The notes beneath the pieces are model-generated. The model was not told the DNA's origin and did no database searches. It saw only the letters and a program-made list of their open reading frames with translations. Of a DNA stretch of 64,000 nt, positions 8,140 through 17,257 are shown piece after piece; positions within the stretch are counted from its first letter, which is position 1, and each line of letters opens with the position of its first letter. The DNA lies in the NCBI GenBank assembly GCA_944383465.1, contig CALWPQ010000021.1, positions 1-64,000 on the forward strand, written 5' to 3'. Made by a program: the position numbers and the translations under genes. This stretch comes from an uncultured Clostridia bacterium (lineage in GTDB: Bacteria > Bacillota > Clostridia > Peptostreptococcales > Anaerovoracaceae).

Positions 8140-10869
8140 GTGGTAGAGCAAAAAGAAAGAGAGCTTGTACTTAAGGAACTTGCAGTAGACAGCGTAAACG
8201 GACTTTCTTCACATGACGTATCTGAGAGACTTGAGCTGCACGGCAGGAATGAATTTGAAGAGAGCAAAAAGAAGACGAAAATTCAGATGTTTTTGTCGCA
8301 GCTTAAAGATCCTATGATATATATATTGTTTGCGGCTGTTCTCATTTCGGCATTTCTCGGCGAATACAGCGATGCTATAATAATAGTAGCGGTAATACTT
8401 CTCAACGCTGTAATCGGTATGGTGCAGGAAGCTAAAGCAGAGCAGTCACTCGAAGCGCTTAAGAAAATGTCAAGTCCGAATGCACTTGTAAGGCGCGATG
8501 GCAGAAATATCGAAGTGCCTGCAGCGGAAATTGTGCCGGGAGATATAGTTGTGCTGGAAGCGGGAAGAGTTGTGCCGGCAGATCTCAGGCTTATCGAGAC
8601 TGTAAATCTTAAAATAGAGGAATCTGCGCTTACGGGAGAGTCAGTACCGGTTGACAAGGATGCGACCTTTGTTGCAGAAGGCGATGTAGCGCTTGGAGAC
8701 AGGATAAATATGGCGTATATGTCGACAAGCGTGGCTTACGGACGCGGCGAGGGTGTTGTCACGGCTACGGGAATGAATACCGAAATCGGTAAAATCGCAA
8801 GTATGATAAATAACACGGCAGACGAGATGACTCCTCTTCAGAAGAGACTTGCAGACCTTGGAAAGATGCTCGGTATAGTTGCTGTGCTTCTCTGTGCTGC
8901 GCTCTTTGCGATTGCCGTTATTCAGGACAGAAATGTTATAGAGATGATGCTGACAGCAATTTCGCTGGCTGTAGCGGCTATTCCTGAGGGACTGCCGGCA
9001 GTGGTTACGATAGTACTCGCGCTCGGAGTTCAGCGTATGGTAAAGGTAAACACGATAGTGAGGAAGCTGCCGGCTGTTGAGACGCTCGGCGCTGTCAGTG
9101 TTGTCTGCTCGGATAAGACGGGTACGCTCACACAAAACAAAATGACAGCCGTGAGACTATACGTGCCGGGAGAGATGAAGGATGTTTCTGAAAAGGCGCT
9201 TACAGAAATATTGGATAATGCAGATGAAACAGGGGCAAAAGTAGAATTTGAGAATAAATACAGTGCACTCATAAAGGGATTTATATATTGTACGGACGCA
9301 GAGATAAACGGTGAGAGCCGTATAGGAGATCCGACCGAGCTTGCGCTCATAGATCTTGGTCTTAATATTGGTCTTGAAAAGAATGAACTCCTTGCGAAGG
9401 CTCCACGTATCAACGAGCAGGCTTTTGATTCCGATCGCAAGATGATGACGACTGTGCAGAAAGATGCAGAAAGCGGCAAAGTTGTTTCTTATACAAAAGG
9501 TGCTGTAGACAGAATGATAGTGCACTGCAGTTCTGTGATGGAGCCTGACGGTTCCGCAAGCGTGCGTCCGATGACGGATGCCGATATAAAGGCGATAGAA
9601 GATGCAGCGCTCAATATGGCAAAGGACGCGCTTCGTGTACTTGCGCTCGCTGTAAAATACGACGATGACAGCGCCAGCGAAGAAAACCTGATATTTATGG
9701 GACTTGTCGGGATGATAGATCCGCCGCGGCCAGAGGCAAAGGACGCGATAGAGGTGTTTGACGGAGCTTCTGTTAAGACGGTAATGATTACGGGTGATCA
9801 TAAGGATACTGCATTTGCAATAGCAAAGGAACTCGGAATAGCGAGCGATATGTCACAGTGCATTACAGGTGATGAGCTTAATAATATGACACAGGATGAA
9901 CTCAACGGCATAGTCGGAGAACTGCGCGTATTTGCAAGAGTATCACCGGAAAATAAGGTTATGATAATAAATGCTTTCCGTTCGCATGGTGATATCGTAT
10001 CTATGACAGGAGATGGTGTAAACGACGCGCCTTCGCTTAAATCTGCGGATATTGGAGTGGCGATGGGAATTACGGGAACGGATGTCGCAAAGGGCGCTGC
10101 CGATATGGTGCTGATGGATGATAATTTTGCCACGATAAAGAGCGCGATTGAAGAGGGAAGAAATATTTATGCCAATATTAAAAAATCGGTGCTTTTCCTG
10201 CTTTCATCGAACCTCGGTGAAATTATGACTATGTTTACGGCTATACTCGTCGGGCTTGCGGCGCCTCTCAAAGCGATTCATATACTTTGGGTAAATCTCA
10301 TCACAGATTCTCTTCCTGCGCTTGCATTGGGAGTAGATGCGGGAGATAAGTATGCGATGAAAAAGCCGCCGCGCGATCCGAAGGAGAGCCTTTTTGCACA
10401 CGGCGGATATGCTATAACGGTATTGTTTGGCCTTTTGATAGGAGTTATTACGCTTATCGCTTTTGTATTGCTTCCTGTATGCGAACTTAGGGAGCAAGGA
10501 ATGGCTGTAACGCTTGCAAATATAGACGCAATGCTTGGAAATGAGCTAATATATCTCAAAGCACAGACATATGCGTTTACTGTGCTCGGAATATCGCAGC
10601 TCTTCAATGCTATCGGTATGAGAAATTTAGATAGATCGGTATTTACAATAAATCCGTTTAATAATAAGATGATGGTGATTGCCGTTGCTGTAGGTTTCCT
10701 TTTGCAGATTGGCGTGACTGAAATACCGTTCTTTGAGTCGGTGTTTAATGCGGCTGAGCTTTCAGTGCGCGAATGGCTTATCTTGACTGCGATTTCGACA
10801 GCTCCGATATGGCTGCACGAGATTGTAGTGCTCGTGAGAAGAGCAGCTGCCAAAAGAGCGGTTAAATAA
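8140..10869 (+). CDS. P2A-type cation-transporting ATPase (Ca2+/Mn2+ class)
   Basis: A 909-residue P-type ATPase with all family marks: TGES (about 165), PEGLP in TM4 (about 282), phosphorylation motif SDKTGTLT with Asp325, the nucleotide domain, TGDGVND (about 623-629) and four further membrane helices at the C-terminus. The layout matches SERCA-like bacterial pumps (YloB, LMCA1, YoaB). GTG at 8140 is preferred because AGGAGG (8125-8130) sits 9 bases before it; an upstream in-frame GTG at 8107 has no ribosome site. Control by an Mn2+ riboswitch argues for manganese (or Ca2+/Mn2+) export, as known for YoaB of Lactococcus. No partner gene is in the operon. Confidence 0.93.
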   Translation: MVEQKERELVLKELAVDSVNGLSSHDVSERLELHGRNEFEESKKKTKIQMFLSQLKDPMIYILFAAVLISAFLGEYSDAIIIVAVILLNAVIGMVQEAKAEQSLEALKKMSSPNALVRRDGRNIEVPAAEIVPGDIVVLEAGRVVPADLRLIETVNLKIEESALTGESVPVDKDATFVAEGDVALGDRINMAYMSTSVAYGRGEGVVTATGMNTEIGKIASMINNTADEMTPLQKRLADLGKMLGIVAVLLCAALFAIAVIQDRNVIEMMLTAISLAVAAIPEGLPAVVTIVLALGVQRMVKVNTIVRKLPAVETLGAVSVVCSDKTGTLTQNKMTAVRLYVPGEMKDVSEKALTEILDNADETGAKVEFENKYSALIKGFIYCTDAEINGESRIGDPTELALIDLGLNIGLEKNELLAKAPRINEQAFDSDRKMMTTVQKDAESGKVVSYTKGAVDRMIVHCSSVMEPDGSASVRPMTDADIKAIEDAALNMAKDALRVLALAVKYDDDSASEENLIFMGLVGMIDPPRPEAKDAIEVFDGASVKTVMITGDHKDTAFAIAKELGIASDMSQCITGDELNNMTQDELNGIVGELRVFARVSPENKVMIINAFRSHGDIVSMTGDGVNDAPSLKSADIGVAMGITGTDVAKGAADMVLMDDNFATIKSAIEEGRNIYANIKKSVLFLLSSNLGEIMTMFTAILVGLAAPLKAIHILWVNLITDSLPALALGVDAGDKYAMKKPPRDPKESLFAHGGYAITVLFGLLIGVITLIAFVLLPVCELREQGMAVTLANIDAMLGNELIYLKAQTYAFTVLGISQLFNAIGMRNLDRSVFTINPFNNKMMVIAVAVGFLLQIGVTEIPFFESVFNAAELSVREWLILTAISTAPIWLHEIVVLVRRAAAKRAVK

Positions 10870-10885
10870 GAGTTAAATAAGATAA

Positions 10886-10919
10886 AAGAGTCTCAGGCTT
10901 AAGTTTGAGACTCTTTTTT
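10886..10919 (+). terminator. Terminator of the cation-ATPase gene
   Basis: AAGAGTCTCA and TGAGACTCTT form a 10-bp stem followed by a T run. The A run on the other side lets it also serve the opposite strand. Confidence 0.85.
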
Positions 10920-10979
10920 GATTTAATAAGTAAAGCAGCTTAAAAATCGCACTTTTGATTATGAGTTTTATGGCATATA

Positions 10980-11933
10980 TTAAATATCGAATTCAGGTAC
11001 GAGTTCTACATAAAGGTCTGGATATTTGTAAATTAAAGCTGTTTCAAGTTCTTTTTGTATCTTTGCGAGTGCAGATATTGATATTGTATCGCCAGGTACA
11101 GTAAAATAGAGACTGATCCATAGTTTTCTGCCTGTTTTTATGATATCATACATAACGACATCAATATTGTACTTAGAGAGAACACTCGATGAAATTTCCT
11201 TGATATTTTCAATTGTTTCGCTGTCGGGAGCAAATAAGAAAAGCTCGCGCAGACTGACGATAACGGTTTTGATGGGAACTGGCAGTATGAATAACGAAAG
11301 CACGATAGCCATAATCTGGTCAAGATACGGTGAAATGTAAACGAGCCAATTCCAGTTAAACAATTTTGGCAGTATAAAGGCAATTCCGAGGCCTGTACTT
11401 GCGGCAGAGTCTATAATCCAGCCGTCGATTTCTACTTTTACGAGTGGTGAATTTGTTTTTTTATATAGTTTTCTTAGTACGAGAATTACAATTAAACTGA
11501 TAAATACAGCCGAGAATTCAAAAGCCGCAACGCTTGCGAACGGGACTATGTGACCGCCGTCGCGTATAATTTGAATATTGCTGAGAACAAGTCCAACTGT
11601 AACGGCTGTGAGCATAGCGCCTTTTATAGTCACAAATATTGTTTCGACTTGAGAATATCCGAAAGGGTGCTTTTCCGTTGTCGGTCTGTAAAGAAGCGGA
11701 ATAATGCGAAATGAGGCGATGACCATAATAAGTTCTGCTGCGTCGTAAACAGAGTCCATAAGAATTGACTGTGATGTTGTAAACACAGCCATCGCAAACT
11801 CTATGAAAACAAAGAAAATACCTCCGTACATAGATATGGCGAGCGCGCGTTTTTCGAGTTTAAGTCTTGATTGCTGCAATGCGCTTTCTGAATTGATGTT
11901 AATATCACTTTCACTGTCAGAGTCCTGTTCCAT
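10980..11933 (-). CDS. Cation diffusion facilitator family transporter
   Basis: A 317-residue CDF protein: acidic N-terminus, about six membrane helices, and a C-terminal cytoplasmic domain from about residue 235. TM2 carries LMDSVYDAAE (a DxxxD metal pair). The second site in TM5 reads DGWIIDSAAS, where the first of the two usual ligands is Gly. The start is the ATG at 11933, with AGGAGGT 9 bases upstream; the open frame extends further but only as the antisense of cotJA. It neighbours the riboswitch-controlled pump, so a second divalent-metal exporter is a fair inference. The metal is not defined; it could be Fe2+, Mn2+ or Zn2+. Confidence 0.85.
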   Translation of the reverse strand: MEQDSDSESDININSESALQQSRLKLEKRALAISMYGGIFFVFIEFAMAVFTTSQSILMDSVYDAAELIMVIASFRIIPLLYRPTTEKHPFGYSQVETIFVTIKGAMLTAVTVGLVLSNIQIIRDGGHIVPFASVAAFEFSAVFISLIVILVLRKLYKKTNSPLVKVEIDGWIIDSAASTGLGIAFILPKLFNWNWLVYISPYLDQIMAIVLSLFILPVPIKTVIVSLRELFLFAPDSETIENIKEISSSVLSKYNIDVVMYDIIKTGRKLWISLYFTVPGDTISISALAKIQKELETALIYKYPDLYVELVPEFDI

Positions 11934-12035
11934 AATAAAATTACCTCCTGAATTAAAAACATTTTCTTTTGTTATGTTATCATATGATTTTTTTGAAATC
12001 AAGGAAAATATCTGCTTTTCGAGGCCTCTTTTGTA

Positions 12036-12062
12036 ACTCGCAGAGGATTTTTTCATAATATA
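12036..12062 (+). promoter_or_regulatory. Possible mother-cell (sigma-K/sigma-E type) promoter of cotJ
   Basis: AC (12036-12037), 16 bases, then CATAATATA (12054-12062) fits the sigma-K pattern AC-N16/17-CATAnnnTA, and CATAATAT is also close to a sigma-E -10. The cotJ operon of Bacillus is under mother-cell control. Low information content makes this tentative. Confidence 0.35.
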
Positions 12063-12093
12063 TATTATAAAGCAATGAAAGGGGATAATTACT

Positions 12094-12438
12094 TTGAATG
12101 ATATTGACAGAGCTGCAACAGCAAATGTTGAGCCGTATATAGGTATGCCTATATATCTTGACGACTGTGACGATATTATGGATGGTATTTCCGGAGATAT
12201 TGATGTAAACAATCCGGAAAATACAACCCCGGGAGGTACAAGACCGGGAAATACAATGCCAGGTGGAAGCACTCCTGGAAGCGATTCAATTGCAGAATGT
12301 GTTAACAATCTTCCGCTCGCTATGGCGTATGTGCCGATGCAGAGATGGGAGGAAACTTATGAGCCGGGTGAGGCACTTATGAACGGAACTGTTTTTCCGA
12401 GCCTCAATTTACCGTTTCTTGGAGGTGCTAAGAGATGA
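12094..12438 (+). CDS. cotJA: Spore coat associated protein CotJA
   Basis: A 114-residue protein. The C-terminal half LAMAYVPMQRW, YEPGEALMNGTVFPSLNLPF is the CotJA core. The N-terminal half adds a low-complexity run of TPGG/RPGN/MPGG/TPGS units (about residues 45-68) that the shorter Bacillus CotJA lacks. The start is TTG at 12094, 9 bases after GAAAGGGG; the nearby ATG at 12098 is in another frame. CotJA is needed to assemble CotJC into the spore coat. Its stop overlaps the start of cotJB by 4 bases. Confidence 0.9.
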   Translation: MNDIDRAATANVEPYIGMPIYLDDCDDIMDGISGDIDVNNPENTTPGGTRPGNTMPGGSTPGSDSIAECVNNLPLAMAYVPMQRWEETYEPGEALMNGTVFPSLNLPFLGGAKR

Positions 12439-12683
12439 CAAGAGAAGAAATGCTGAGAAGAGTGCAGATGCTCGACTTTGTGCTTGTGGATGTAAATTTA
12501 TTTTTAAATAATCATCCAAACGATACCGCTGCTCTTAATTTTTACAATAAATATAATGAGCTGCATAAGCAAGCGGTTGCTGAGTTTGAAGAAAGTTTCG
12601 GACCACTGACGGCATCCGGAGTTAATATAGAAGATGGCTGGAGCTGGATTGATAAGCCGTGGCCGTGGGAAATGGAGGGTTAA
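12435..12683 (+). CDS. cotJB: Spore coat protein CotJB
   Basis: An 82-residue protein of normal length for the family, with the typical LDFVLVDVNLFLNNHPND and the Trp-rich tail WSWIDKPWPWE. It overlaps cotJA by ATGA and is followed 6 bases later by cotJC. It is a structural or assembly partner of the coat in the CotJABC set. Confidence 0.93.
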   Translation: MTREEMLRRVQMLDFVLVDVNLFLNNHPNDTAALNFYNKYNELHKQAVAEFEESFGPLTASGVNIEDGWSWIDKPWPWEMEG

Positions 12684-12689
12684 AGCAGT

Positions 12690-13286
12690 ATGTGGACTTA
12701 TGAGAAAAAATTGCAGTTTCCGGTAAATATAAAGAATCCAAACCCGGCTATGGCAAAGTTTATTATTACACAGTTCGGAGGTCCGGACGGTGAGCTTGCG
12801 GCTTCACAGCGTTATCTTGCGCAGAGATATTCGATGCCGTTTAAACAGTGCATAGCCACGCTTTCGGATATCGGAACGGAAGAGCTTGCGCATATGGAAA
12901 TGATATGCGCTATCGTGCACCAGCTGACGAGGAATCTTACTATTGAACAGATAAAGGAATCAGGCTTTGACACATATTTTGTGGATCATACGACAGGTCT
13001 TTACCCTCAGGCGGCAGCTGGGTTCCCGTTTGATGCGCTCTGCTTTGCATCCAAAGGAGATGCAATAACAGACCTTGTAGAAGACATGGCTGCGGAACAG
13101 AAAGCACGAACAACTTACGACAACATATTGAGAATGGTTGATGATCCTGATGTAATAGAACCGATAAGGTTCCTCCGCGAACGGGAAGTAGTGCATTTCC
13201 AGAGATTCGGTGAAGCATTGAGAGTAGTGCAGGATAACCTCAATTCAAAGAATTTCTACGCGATAAATCCTGAATTTGATATGTAG
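12690..13286 (+). CDS. cotJC: Spore coat protein CotJC (manganese catalase family)
   Basis: A 198-residue protein of the ferritin-like manganese catalase fold. The metal ligands appear as Glu in PGEL..SQRYLAQRYS, EELAHMEM with its E-x2-H pair, AEQKARTTYD and EREVVHFQRFGEA. Members bind two metal ions and can disproportionate peroxide; in spores the protein is a coat component. It is the last gene of cotJABC and is followed by a strong terminator. The presence of all three cotJ genes is good evidence that the organism sporulates. Confidence 0.94.
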   Translation: MWTYEKKLQFPVNIKNPNPAMAKFIITQFGGPDGELAASQRYLAQRYSMPFKQCIATLSDIGTEELAHMEMICAIVHQLTRNLTIEQIKESGFDTYFVDHTTGLYPQAAAGFPFDALCFASKGDAITDLVEDMAAEQKARTTYDNILRMVDDPDVIEPIRFLREREVVHFQRFGEALRVVQDNLNSKNFYAINPEFDM

Positions 13287-13340
13287 CCTGTCATTATACA
13301 GCTTACATTTTAGCAAAATGGCAGTAAAATTCTAAGCAGA

Positions 13341-13374
13341 AAGAGCCTCTGAGAGTAAATCCGAGGCTCTTTTA
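13341..13374 (+). terminator. Terminator of the cotJ operon
   Basis: AAGAGCCTC and GAGGCTCTT form a 9-bp stem followed by TTATTTAT. Confidence 0.85.
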
Positions 13375-13514
13375 TTTATCGGGATATTAAAATTGGGGGA
13401 TTAGCTTTCAATGCTTTCTGAAATAATGCTGATGAGAAAATTGCGGCATATTATAACCTTATAAGCGGCAGATTCTCTAATACAATGTGCAATATGAAAA
13501 CTCGTTTTGCCGCA

Positions 13515-13543
13515 TTGACAGAACAATCGATATAAAGTAAAAT
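13515..13543 (+). promoter_or_regulatory. Promoter of the pyrR operon
   Basis: TTGACA (13515-13520), 17 bases, TAAAAT (13538-13543). Transcription from about 13550 gives a 165-nt leader before pyrR. Confidence 0.65.
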
Positions 13544-13554
13544 ATACAAAGAAG

Positions 13555-13684
13555 AAAATCTTTAAGTCAGTACAGCGATACCGGCAAGATTGTATAAATA
13601 ATCCGGCGGGGCATAAAGCGTGAAAGCAGCTCCCGCAGAGATAATTTGGTAACAGTCCCTGCCGTATGCAGGGCTTATTTTTTC
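13555..13684 (+). promoter_or_regulatory. Probable PyrR-dependent attenuator leader with terminator
   Basis: The leader begins with CTTTAAGTCAGTACAGCGA and continues CCGGCAAG, a degraded form of the PyrR-binding loop (UUUAA...CAGUCC.G.GAGGCUG..AAGG). A mid-leader stem follows: GCGGGG (13606-13611) with CTCCCGC. It ends in a terminator, CCCTGC (13657-13662) with GCAGGG (13668-13673) and TTATTTTTT. The order binding loop, antiterminator region, terminator, pyrR is the classic arrangement in which UMP-bound PyrR promotes termination. The loop match is imperfect, so the terminator is surer than the PyrR site. Confidence 0.6.
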
Positions 13685-13715
13685 ATTTGTAAACAGAAAA
13701 TTTGAGGGGAAAATT

Positions 13716-14267
13716 ATGAAGCTGCGTGCAAATCTGATGAATGAGGCCGATATGCAGAGGGCGCTCAAGCGAATGTCTCACGAGATTGCGGAGCACAATC
13801 ACGGTTGTGAAAACGTGGTGCTGCTCGGAATAAGAAGACGCGGAGTGCCGCTGGCAGAAAAGCTCGCAAAGAATATTCTTGCGATAGAAAGTGTTGAAGT
13901 GCCCGTGGGGGAACTCGATATCACATATTACAGAGATGACAGAAAAATGAACGGCAGTGCTGAAGATCTGCCTGTAACGCACGACATTGGAGTGGAGTTT
14001 GAAATTACAGGCAAGGACGTTATTCTTGTGGACGACGTACTTTTTACGGGAAGAACGGTGCGCGCAGCGCTCGATGCCGTATCAAAAATGGGAAGAGCCG
14101 CGACGATACAGCTCGCGGTACTAATCGACAGGGGGCATAGGGAACTGCCGATAAGGGCTGACTATGTGGGCAAAAATGTGCCGACATCGAAAAACGAAAT
14201 CGTCTCGGTAAAAGTGGAAAGCTATGACGGAACTACATGCGTCAATTTGTACGTTGACGAAGAATAG
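13716..14267 (+). CDS. pyrR: PyrR bifunctional regulator / uracil phosphoribosyltransferase
   Basis: A 183-residue protein of the usual PyrR length, with the PRPP-binding motif [18 protein letters not shown] (about 107-124) and the early [12 protein letters not shown] loop. PyrR binds UMP and pyr mRNA leaders to cause attenuation, and has weak UPRTase activity (uracil + PRPP to UMP + PPi). The leader upstream has a terminator that it may control. The uracil permease gene follows 44 bases downstream. The biosynthetic pyr genes are not in the window. Confidence 0.95.
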   Translation: MKLRANLMNEADMQRALKRMSHEIAEHNHGCENVVLLGIRRRGVPLAEKLAKNILAIESVEVPVGELDITYYRDDRKMNGSAEDLPVTHDIGVEFEITGKDVILVDDVLFTGRTVRAALDAVSKMGRAATIQLAVLIDRGHRELPIRADYVGKNVPTSKNEIVSVKVESYDGTTCVNLYVDEE

Positions 14268-14311
14268 AAAAAATAATCAATTGTCACAAAACGGAAGATA
14301 GGAGACCAAAA

Positions 14312-15607
14312 ATGAGCAAAGAAAGAAGAATTATTCAGGTTGAAGAAAGAGTACCTCTCGCGCAGGGCATTCCGCTAAGTATACAGCACACTTTTGCAAT
14401 GTTCAGTGCGTCAGTGCTGGTGCCGTGGCTGTTTGGAATGAGCGCGTCCATAGTGCTGCTTATGAACGGCATAGGAACGCTGCTTTTTATCCTTATTACA
14501 AAAGGAAAAGCGCCGGCATATCTCGGATCGAGCTTTGCGTTTCTTTCGCCGACGTTCATACTTCTTGAAAATCCTGACTACGGATATCAATACGCGCTCG
14601 GTGGATTTATAGTAACAGGCCTTATTTTCTGTATTGTAGCTCTTATCATAAAATTTGTAGGTACAAAGTGGATAGATGCAATTTTGCCCCCGGCTGCAAT
14701 GGGGCCTATAGTGGCGCTTATAGGACTTGAGCTTGCGGGCTCCGCCGCTGAGAACGGCGGACTCATTTTGAGCGATACATATACGGAAATAAATCCCAAA
14801 TTTATTGCAGTGTTCTTAGTGACGATTATCGTTGCTGTAATAGGACAGGTGATCTTCAGAGGATTTGCTTCAGCGCTTGCTATTCTCATAGCCATTATCA
14901 CAGGCTACGCGTTTTCAATGGCGCTCGGACTTGTGGACTTTGCGTCTGTCGCTCAGTCTGAAGTATTTGCAGTTCCCAACTTTATGCTTCCTAAATTTAA
15001 TATTGAAGCGATTCTCATAGTAATACCGGCGACGCTCGTAATAATTTCCGAGCACATAGGTCACCAGGTGGTAACCAGCGAAATTGTGGGGCGCGATCTG
15101 CTTAAGGATCCGGGCCTTCACAGATCGATATTTGCAGATGGATTCTCAACGATGCTGTCGGGCTTCTGCGGTTCGGTGCCGACGACGACATATGGTGAAA
15201 ATATCGGCGTAATGGCCGTAACTAAAGTTTACAGCGTGTGGGTAATTGGCGGTGCGGCGGTATTTTCGATAATACTCGCGTTCTTTGCTCCGGCATCGGC
15301 GCTGATAAGCACGATTCCTGGTCCTGTAATGGGCGGCATCAGCTTTCTTCTTTACGGTATGATTGCTGCATCAGGTCTTAGACTGATAGTCGATAAAAAA
15401 GTAAATTATGGTAAGGCGAGAAACCTGGCGATGACTGCGCTCATCTTTGTAACGGGACTTTCGGGCGCGTTTATACAGATAGGAAATATCAGACTCACGG
15501 GAATGAGCTTATCTGCGATAGTGGGAATGCTGCTCGGACTTACGTTTTATATAGTGGACAAGCTCGGCATCGCAAATGACAAGGACGAACCTGATACGAT
15601 AGAATGA
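14312..15607 (+). CDS. uraA: Uracil permease (NCS2 family)
   Basis: A 431-residue membrane protein with about 14 hydrophobic segments. It has the NCS2 marks SIQHTFAMFSASVLVPWLFG near the N-terminus, ISEHIGHQVVTSEIVGRDL (the helix carrying the conserved Glu) and CGSVPTTTYGENIGVMAVT. It imports uracil with protons. A strong ATAGGAG site precedes the ATG. Cotranscription with pyrR matches Bacillus pyrR-pyrP and means uptake is shut down when UMP is high. Confidence 0.94.
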   Translation: MSKERRIIQVEERVPLAQGIPLSIQHTFAMFSASVLVPWLFGMSASIVLLMNGIGTLLFILITKGKAPAYLGSSFAFLSPTFILLENPDYGYQYALGGFIVTGLIFCIVALIIKFVGTKWIDAILPPAAMGPIVALIGLELAGSAAENGGLILSDTYTEINPKFIAVFLVTIIVAVIGQVIFRGFASALAILIAIITGYAFSMALGLVDFASVAQSEVFAVPNFMLPKFNIEAILIVIPATLVIISEHIGHQVVTSEIVGRDLLKDPGLHRSIFADGFSTMLSGFCGSVPTTTYGENIGVMAVTKVYSVWVIGGAAVFSIILAFFAPASALISTIPGPVMGGISFLLYGMIAASGLRLIVDKKVNYGKARNLAMTALIFVTGLSGAFIQIGNIRLTGMSLSAIVGMLLGLTFYIVDKLGIANDKDEPDTIE

Positions 15608-15652
15608 CGGATAGTAGTTTGAATTAGAAATAAGTAAGAGGGTTTTGATAAG

Positions 15653-16333
15653 ATGATAGGTGTAACAGTCAATTTTTTGGCGATAGCTTCAGGTGCGTTA
15701 GTAGGTACGCTCTTAAAAAAAGGAATACCGGAGCGTCTTACGAAAATGGTTATATCTGCGCTTTCGCTTTGTGTTATATATATCGGAATTTCGGGAGCGC
15801 TTGAAGGCCAGAATACGCTCGTACTCGTTATTTCAATGGTAATAGGAACGCTTCTTGGTGAACTTCTCGACCTCGATGGTCATTTTAATAAGGCGGCGGA
15901 GAAAATAGGCAGCAAGTTTCAGAAGCGGGATAGCGAGAGTAAATTTACAGACGGTTTTGTAACAGGCACACTTGTGTTTTGCATCGGAGCTATGGCGATA
16001 ATGGGCTCGTTCGATGCAGGGCTTACGGGCGATAATACCACGCTTTACACAAAAGCACTGCTTGATGGTATCTCGTCAATCGCGTTTGCTTCAGCTATGG
16101 GTATCGGCGTGGCGCTTTCAGCGGTATGCGTGTTCGTGTATGAGGGTGCATTTGTGCTGCTTGCGCAGTATATTTCGGGATTTATCTCCGACTATATGGT
16201 GGCAGAAATGACCTGTGCTGGTTCGTTGCTCATAATGTTAATCGGGCTCAATATGCTTGGACTTACGAATATAAAGGTAATGAATATGCTGCCCGCGGTT
16301 TTTATGCCTTTTTTACTCTGCAATTTTATGTAA
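15653..16333 (+). CDS. DUF554 family membrane protein
   Basis: A 226-residue protein with about seven membrane helices and the family landmarks GVTVNFLAIASGALVGTLLKKGIPER, GTLLGELLDLDGHF and CIGAMAIMGSFDAGL. The DUF554 (YdfK/YqgA) family is widespread but without assigned function. It lies 45 bases after the uracil permease, before a strong terminator, so it is probably the last gene of the pyrR operon; a link to nucleobase transport is guesswork. Confidence 0.88.
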   Translation: MIGVTVNFLAIASGALVGTLLKKGIPERLTKMVISALSLCVIYIGISGALEGQNTLVLVISMVIGTLLGELLDLDGHFNKAAEKIGSKFQKRDSESKFTDGFVTGTLVFCIGAMAIMGSFDAGLTGDNTTLYTKALLDGISSIAFASAMGIGVALSAVCVFVYEGAFVLLAQYISGFISDYMVAEMTCAGSLLIMLIGLNMLGLTNIKVMNMLPAVFMPFLLCNFM

Positions 16334-16347
16334 ATTAAAAGAAAGAC

Positions 16348-16387
16348 GCCTGCTGCACTCAGCAGAAGATTGCAGCAGGCTTTTTTA
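16348..16387 (+). terminator. Terminator of the pyrR-uraA-DUF554 operon
   Basis: GCCTGCTGCA and TGCAGCAGGC form a perfect 10-bp stem followed by TTTTTTAT. Confidence 0.92.
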
Positions 16388-16489
16388 TGCGCAGATATTG
16401 GATTTTTGCTTGAAATATGGTATTCTATTCAGATAAGGCAATTTTAATGAAAATGTGTTTTTGCGAGAAAAACGAGGAGGTGCAGAGAC

Positions 16490-17257
16490 GTGAGCAATAT
16501 ATACATTTCGTGCGATGCGGAAGAAGCGCTTACGGACTATCTCGTGTCGTGCGGCCATACGGTAATTAAAGTTGAAACAACAAACCTTGTGTACGGAGCG
16601 GTGGCGGCACATCCAGACATATATATGTGCAAACTTGGCGCAGAACCCGAAGCACCCGTATATAAAGGCGATAAAGAAAGGCTCGGATTTCGTTATCCGC
16701 AAAATATCATATACAATGCGGCGATCTGCGGCAAATACTTTATTCATAATCTGAAATACACGGATGCCGGACTTCTCGAAGCCGCGGGAAATTACATAGA
16801 GCAGAAAGACGGCGGCAGAGCTGAAAATTGCAGTGCAAATGCAAATGAAGCCGAAAACAGAAGAGAGAGTGGAAGCGAAAGCAATGCTGAAAAAGGCGAC
16901 GCAGGAGCAATGATAAAGGTGCATACGGCGCAGGGCTATACTAAATGCAATATTGCAGTCGTGGATGGCAGTCATATAATAACGGAAGATGAGGGTGTTT
17001 TCCGTGCAGTTTCTGAGAAAACTGATATTAAGGTTTTACTTATATCACCAAAGCAGGTGAAACTTAACGGATTTGCATACGGCTTTATCGGCGGCACATC
17101 AGGAAGAATCGGAAACGAAATGATATTCAGCGGCGATGTAACGAAGCACAGTGATTATGCAAAAATCCGCAGCTTTATAGAAGAATGCGGTCTCGATATA
17201 AAGTATTTCGATTATCCGCTTACGGATATAGGCAGTATAATAGAGGAAAAAATATAA
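16490..17257 (+). CDS. DUF6873 family protein (GME-like fold)
   Basis: A 255-residue soluble protein. The N-terminal part has AAHPDIYMCKLG, and the C-terminal part has KVLLISPKQVKLNGFAYGFIGGTSGRI, both typical of the DUF6873 family, whose fold is related to guanidino-modifying enzymes. The catalytic Cys of true GME enzymes is not evident, and no function is assigned. An acidic and polar insertion (about residues 108-140, rich in Glu, Asn, Ser) interrupts the fold. GTG start, 9 bases after GAGGAGG. The stop overlaps the start of the radical SAM gene, so the two are translationally coupled. Confidence 0.8.
   Translation: MSNIYISCDAEEALTDYLVSCGHTVIKVETTNLVYGAVAAHPDIYMCKLGAEPEAPVYKGDKERLGFRYPQNIIYNAAICGKYFIHNLKYTDAGLLEAAGNYIEQKDGGRAENCSANANEAENRRESGSESNAEKGDAGAMIKVHTAQGYTKCNIAVVDGSHIITEDEGVFRAVSEKTDIKVLLISPKQVKLNGFAYGFIGGTSGRIGNEMIFSGDVTKHSDYAKIRSFIEECGLDIKYFDYPLTDIGSIIEEKI

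Noticed and set aside
8099..8146. Short frame MKQWKRAKIGGLIRW before the cation ATPase
   Set aside because: It has no ribosome site, overlaps the real one and the GTG start, and is best explained as chance.
11934..12308. Longer - strand start for the CDF gene
   Set aside because: The extra residues are the antisense of cotJA; the ATG at 11933 has a strong AGGAGGT site.
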